Made by a program: the position numbers and the translations under genes
Shown: piece by piece, positions 60,551 to 64,000 of the stretch
How the letters are laid out: every line of letters starts with the position of its first letter
Numbering within the stretch: position 1 is the stretch's first letter
NCBI RefSeq assembly: GCF_018294505.1
Contig: NC_057807.1
Span: 167,069,582 to 167,133,581, forward strand
DNA length: 64,000 nucleotides
Source: Triticum aestivum
Lineage: Eukaryota; Streptophyta; Magnoliopsida; Poales; Poaceae
Reading direction: 5' to 3'
The notes under the pieces: model-generated
Seen by the model: only the letters and a program-made list of their open reading frames with translations
Database searches by the model: none
What the model was told of the DNA's origin: nothing

Positions 60551-60625
60551 CTTGCCTGCGCGCATGACTTGGGCCGAGGCCCGTGTACCCCCTTCGCTCT
60601 CACTTACCCCTTCGTGGCTTAGCAC

Positions 60626-60633
60626 TATAAATA
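60626..60633 (+). promoter_or_regulatory. TATA box of E 3' LTR
   Basis: TATAAATA preceded by a C/T-rich stretch and followed by a CTCCTCCTCC leader. It defines U3 as roughly 570 bp including the palindrome cluster. Confidence 0.7.
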
Positions 60634-61036
60634 GACCTCCTCCTCCCCATTTTTAGGGTTAGCGTTGATTTAGCTCAAGTTAGAGATAGAGCTTCGCTCA
60701 TCCATCGGATCTCCTCCTCGTGAGAGACCGCGGCCTCTTCGGAGTAGATCCTATCGGATTCAAGACCCCCTCGTGGGAAGATCCCCTTGTGGATTCAAGC
60801 CCTCCTCACGGAGAAGATCGGTTACCTTTGTATCCTTACCTTTGTTGACTTTGGATCTCGTGTATCTCTTTGTGTTCTTCGATCTAGCACTTGTGTGACC
60901 GATTCCTTGTTGGTTGAGTGTTTTCCCTCGTTCCTCCCCGTGATTTCCTCGTGTTCTTCCGCTCGTTCTTCGTGTCTCCCCGTAGGATCCCCTCCAAACA
61001 TGAAAGATCGACGCTATAGGGTTCCACCCTACATCA

Positions 61037-64000
61037 CACCCCCTCAACCTTCCGCCATGTCCAGAGGCTCCGCAGCATCTTCATCTTCGTCTCCGACGAG
61101 CCAAGCGATGCCGGACACCCCTGCAGCACCACCTCCGTCGCCTTCTTCAACCTCGGACGACCGAGATCACCGACTCCGATTCGCTGGCGTCAGCGCCTCC
61201 CCGAGCCCACTGGCCTGCTCTGCGAGTTCACCGTGAGCACCGACATCTTTCCCCTCTCTTCTACCTTCCGTTTGAGTTCCCTAACTAACTCCACCACTGA
61301 GCCCGCGAGCACATCGCCGCCGGCCATGGCGCCGCCGTGGCCACAGCCGCTGCCGCTCGCGTCCGAGCCCATCAGCGCGCTCAGCACACTCCCAGAAGCC
61401 GAGCACACCCACCAGATCCTCCTCCCGTACGCAGTACCGCCGAACCCGACTGCTCCCGTGCTTCCGCCGCCGCCAAACCTCGACGCCGGCATAGTTCCCG
61501 GCCACACCGGCTCCAACCAGTGGCACCACTAGATGCGGCGCACTCCCAGGAGTCGAGCAAGCCTAGCCGCGCGTCGAACCATCGCCGAACGGAGATTTCC
61601 GAAGATCTCCGCCGCGGTTTGTGTCATCGGTGGCTAAACGCCGGTGGGTTGACGTAGCTACGTCATTAGCTGCTAATGACCCCTCTAATCAACCCCTTAA
61701 GCCACTGCCACGTGGGCCCATGCACCTGTTTAGTTTAGATTAATTTTCCTGTTTAGTTTAGATTAACCTAGTGGGACCCACGCGTCAGCTTTGACCGTGC
61801 TGACATGGCTGTTGACTGGCCCCACATGTCGTGTCGACTTCGCTGATGTGGGCGTTGACCGGACCCACTTGTCAGTGTCACTAACCAGCCCCAGTCACTG
61901 ACCAGTGGATCCCACAGGTCAGGTTTGACCTGGTCGACGCCTGTTGACCGCTGACGTCACCCTGACGCAGTGCTGACGCATTAATCCAATTACTGGAATT
62001 ATTCTTATACAGGAAATTCCAGAAAATAACCAAAACTTCTAAAAATCATAGAAAATCAACCGTAGCTCCAAATCAAATAAATTATATATGAAAAATGATC
62101 AGAAAAATCCAATCTATCCATCTGCACTGGTTTCATGCATGTTAGAACACATTAACCTTGCTGTTTAGGTGAAACAAGTTAATGCACTATTATGACCTCT
62201 TAAAAGGGGTTTGCATTTCAATCTTTGGTTCAAATAGACTCATCTCAATCTGTTCTAGCTTGCATTAGCCAAAACACATTCTTATTGCCATGTCATAGCA
62301 TGCATCATATTGTGCATTGCATTGATCGTGTTTCTTCTCTGTTTGTTGGTGTTGTTCCCCCTCGGTAGACGTTGTACCGACGATGTGATCGATGACACCA
62401 ATGAAGAAATATATTATCTTCAGAAGTGCCAGGCAAGCAAAACCCCCTTGTTCATTCCGATACAATCCTACTCTCTCGCTCCTGCCCTCTTTTATTACAT
62501 TAGGACAACAACGATTCATCTGTTACTTGCTGCGGTAGCTAAACCCCTTTATCCTCTGCATGACCTGTCATTGCCACAGTAAATAGATGAAACCCACTAG
62601 CATGAGTAGGAATTATTTGAGCCCTGTTGTGCCTACTCATCCATGCTTGTTTGTCATGCATGCTACTGCTTAGAGTTGAGTCAGGTCTGATTCATCGGGG
62701 ATGAATCAGAGGTGTGTGAACATGTCCTACTGTGTGAGAGCTAAATGTGTGAACACGATTTGGTAAAGGTATCGGTGAGAGGCCATGTAGGAGTACATGG
62801 TGGGTTGTCTCATTGAAGCCGTCCTTAGGAACTGAGTTCTATGTTTGTGATCCATGATTCAGCTACTACCATGCATTGGGCCCTGAAATATGACCCCGCC
62901 CGACTTCTTAGTCACCCTTGTCCTCTGTCCAGGAGTTGCAACTAGTTTCTGGTGTTTGTAGTAAGCTGGAGACCGTGCGCAGCACTGACCGGAGGGGTGG
63001 GCTGTGATGCGGTAGGCACGTGGCACGGTGTACCGGGCGCCCGTTTGGTGTCTCAGGAACCCTGCACACATCATTCGGGGCCGTATGTAGAAACTTCGGC
63101 CGAACTCCCTGCGGATGGAACCTGAATAGGCGATAAACCTAGACTAGAGACTTGAGTGTTTAGGTAGGTCGTGGTCTACACAAACGTCAGCTTTCGCTTG
63201 AAGTCTGCCGAGCACATGTCGTGTGCAGACGCTAAGTGGTGGAAACATGTATGAAGAAGTACACCCCTGCAGGGTTATAATAACCTATTCAAATAGCCGT
63301 GTCCGAGGTAAAGGACTTCTGGGTTGCCTATAATAGTTCATAGACAAGTGGAAGTGGATATCCTAAAATACGCAAGATAAGCGTGAGTGCTATGGATGGC
63401 GTTCTCGTAGGGAGACAAGAGCGGAGACATAGTGGTGTATTGGTTGGTGAATATGTGGACTCGTGTGCGCCACCTCAAAAGAGTTACTTGCAGTAGTAGT
63501 TCAGTATAGCCACCGAGTCAAAGCTGGCTTGCTGCAGTTAAACTCCACCACCCCCTTTGTTGATACCGATGCATATGTAGTTAGTTCTAATGTAAGTCTT
63601 GCTGGGTACATTTGTACTCATGTTTGCCTATTTTATGTTTTGCAGAGAGACTTCAGTCTCGCTAGTAGTTCCGCGTGGACTTCGACGTTTAGCTTGTAAC
63701 CTCAGCTACGATCTTGTGCCCTCGGCAGGATCTGGTGGATAGTCAGGCTTCTAAGCCTTTTTCATTTGTAGATGTCTGTACTCAGACATGTTAAGCTTCC
63801 GCTTGTGCTTTGATTTGTATGCTCTGAATGTTGGGTCATGAGACCCCTGTTTGTAATATCTCGCTCCTCAGAGCCTAATGAATACATACTTGAGTCGTAG
63901 AGTCATGTTGTGATGCCATGTTGTATTTGCACATATCGAGCATTTTGTGTGTATGTTATTGAAATGCTTGGTATGTGTGGGATCTGACTATCTAGTTGTT
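61037..64000 (+). repeat. Element B2 3' LTR, from position 721, runs off window
   Basis: Colinear with 23052-26010 of the 5' LTR at high identity by eye. The first 720 bp are missing because E inserted here and a deletion removed its left side. About 490 bp should lie beyond the window, followed by A's LTR. Confidence 0.85.

Larger units (their letters stand above)
53562..61036 (+). mobile_element. Element E: degenerate or non-autonomous LTR retrotransposon with a long unusual ORF
   Basis: The 3' LTR (60084-61036, 953 bp) is complete with polypurine tract and TATA box. Only the last 145 bp of the 5' LTR remain (53562-53706), followed by a tRNA-Met-like primer site. The two 145-bp segments differ at four positions, all transitions. 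The interior has a repeat-rich leader, a gag-like frame and a very long low-homology frame. Flanks do not match (GCGCT left, CACCC right) because the left end was deleted. Gypsy affiliation is suggested only by a weak RT-like stretch. Confidence 0.75.
60084..61036 (+). repeat. Element E 3' LTR (953 bp)
   Basis: Begins TGATGCGG after the polypurine tract and ends ACATCA, matching the 5' remnant at its last 145 bp. It contains the palindrome cluster and a TATA box. The 5' border is inferred from the polypurine tract because the other LTR is truncated. Confidence 0.75.
22332..64000 (+). mobile_element. Element B2: LARD-like retrotransposon, interrupted and partly deleted
   Basis: Consists of a complete 5' LTR (22332-26499), 1449 bp of interior (26500-27948) and the 3' LTR resuming at 61037 and running off the window. 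D (with C inside it) lies in the interior and E in the 3' LTR. The remainder of the interior and the first 720 bp of the 3' LTR were lost with the D/E junction deletion or lie under it. No coding sequence is visible in what remains. Confidence 0.8.

Noticed and set aside
53562..61036. Element E as a TRIM-like element with 145-bp LTRs
   Set aside because: No polypurine tract precedes 60892, whereas a good one precedes 60084 and a TATA box lies between; the LTR is 953 bp and the 5' copy is truncated.
53562..61036. E as a recombinant of two E copies, explaining the absent target duplication
   Set aside because: A single deletion with CT microhomology at 53561 explains the partial 5' LTR and the mismatch in flanks more simply.

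Overview
The window looks like intergenic DNA from a large grass genome, most likely a Triticeae cereal (wheat, goatgrass or barley relatives). The reason is structural: essentially every base can be assigned to LTR retrotransposons nested in one another, with plant-type Gypsy chromovirus and Copia/Sirevirus proteins, tRNA-Met primer sites and very long LTRs. I found no host gene, tRNA, rRNA or CRISPR array. One run of 378 N (46107-46484) is an assembly gap. Family names are my inference; boundaries come from LTR ends, primer sites, polypurine tracts and target duplications read directly.

Layout. Element A (1 to 22331, minus strand) is an old Gypsy-type element with gag and protease but no reverse transcriptase, RNase H or integrase. 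It carries a spliced gene on the opposite strand (945-17866) with its own TATA box. Element F (1618-15603, plus), a Copia/Sirevirus-like element, sits inside an exon of that antisense gene, with a near-perfect target duplication. Element B1 (2685-7790, plus) sits inside F's 5' LTR and is truncated on its right. Element B2 (22332 to beyond 64000, plus) sits in A's right LTR. Both B copies have a 4168-bp LTR and no visible coding capacity, which is a LARD-like layout. Element D (27949-53561, minus), a chromovirus with gag-pol-chromodomain, sits in the internal region of B2. Element C (29865-44671, plus), a complete chromovirus with 4493-bp LTRs and the 5-bp duplication AAAGA, sits inside D's left LTR. 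Element E (53562-61036, plus) lies between the broken right LTR of D and the resumed 3' LTR of B2. A deletion with a 2-bp microhomology appears to have fused D to E and removed the rest of D, part of B2 and most of E's 5' LTR.

Coding content. C and D encode the usual Gypsy set in the order gag, protease, RT, RNase H, integrase, chromodomain. F encodes the Copia order, protease-integrase-RT-RNase H. All are broken by stops or frameshifts. D's gag-pol stays in one frame with only three stops; C has two homopolymer-length frameshifts and one stop. C also has an intact 259-codon ORF between its primer site and gag. E has a reading frame of more than 1500 codons with little recognisable homology, in very CpG-poor DNA, with only a weak RT-like stretch. 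These accessory or orphan reading frames (A antisense gene, C pre-gag ORF, E long ORF) are the least explained parts of the window, together with palindromic repeat arrays in F and E.

Inferred order of events: A first, then F and B2 into A, B1 into F, D into B2, C into D, E into B2's 3' LTR, and two large deletions (B1/F at 7790/7791 and D/E at 53561/53562).
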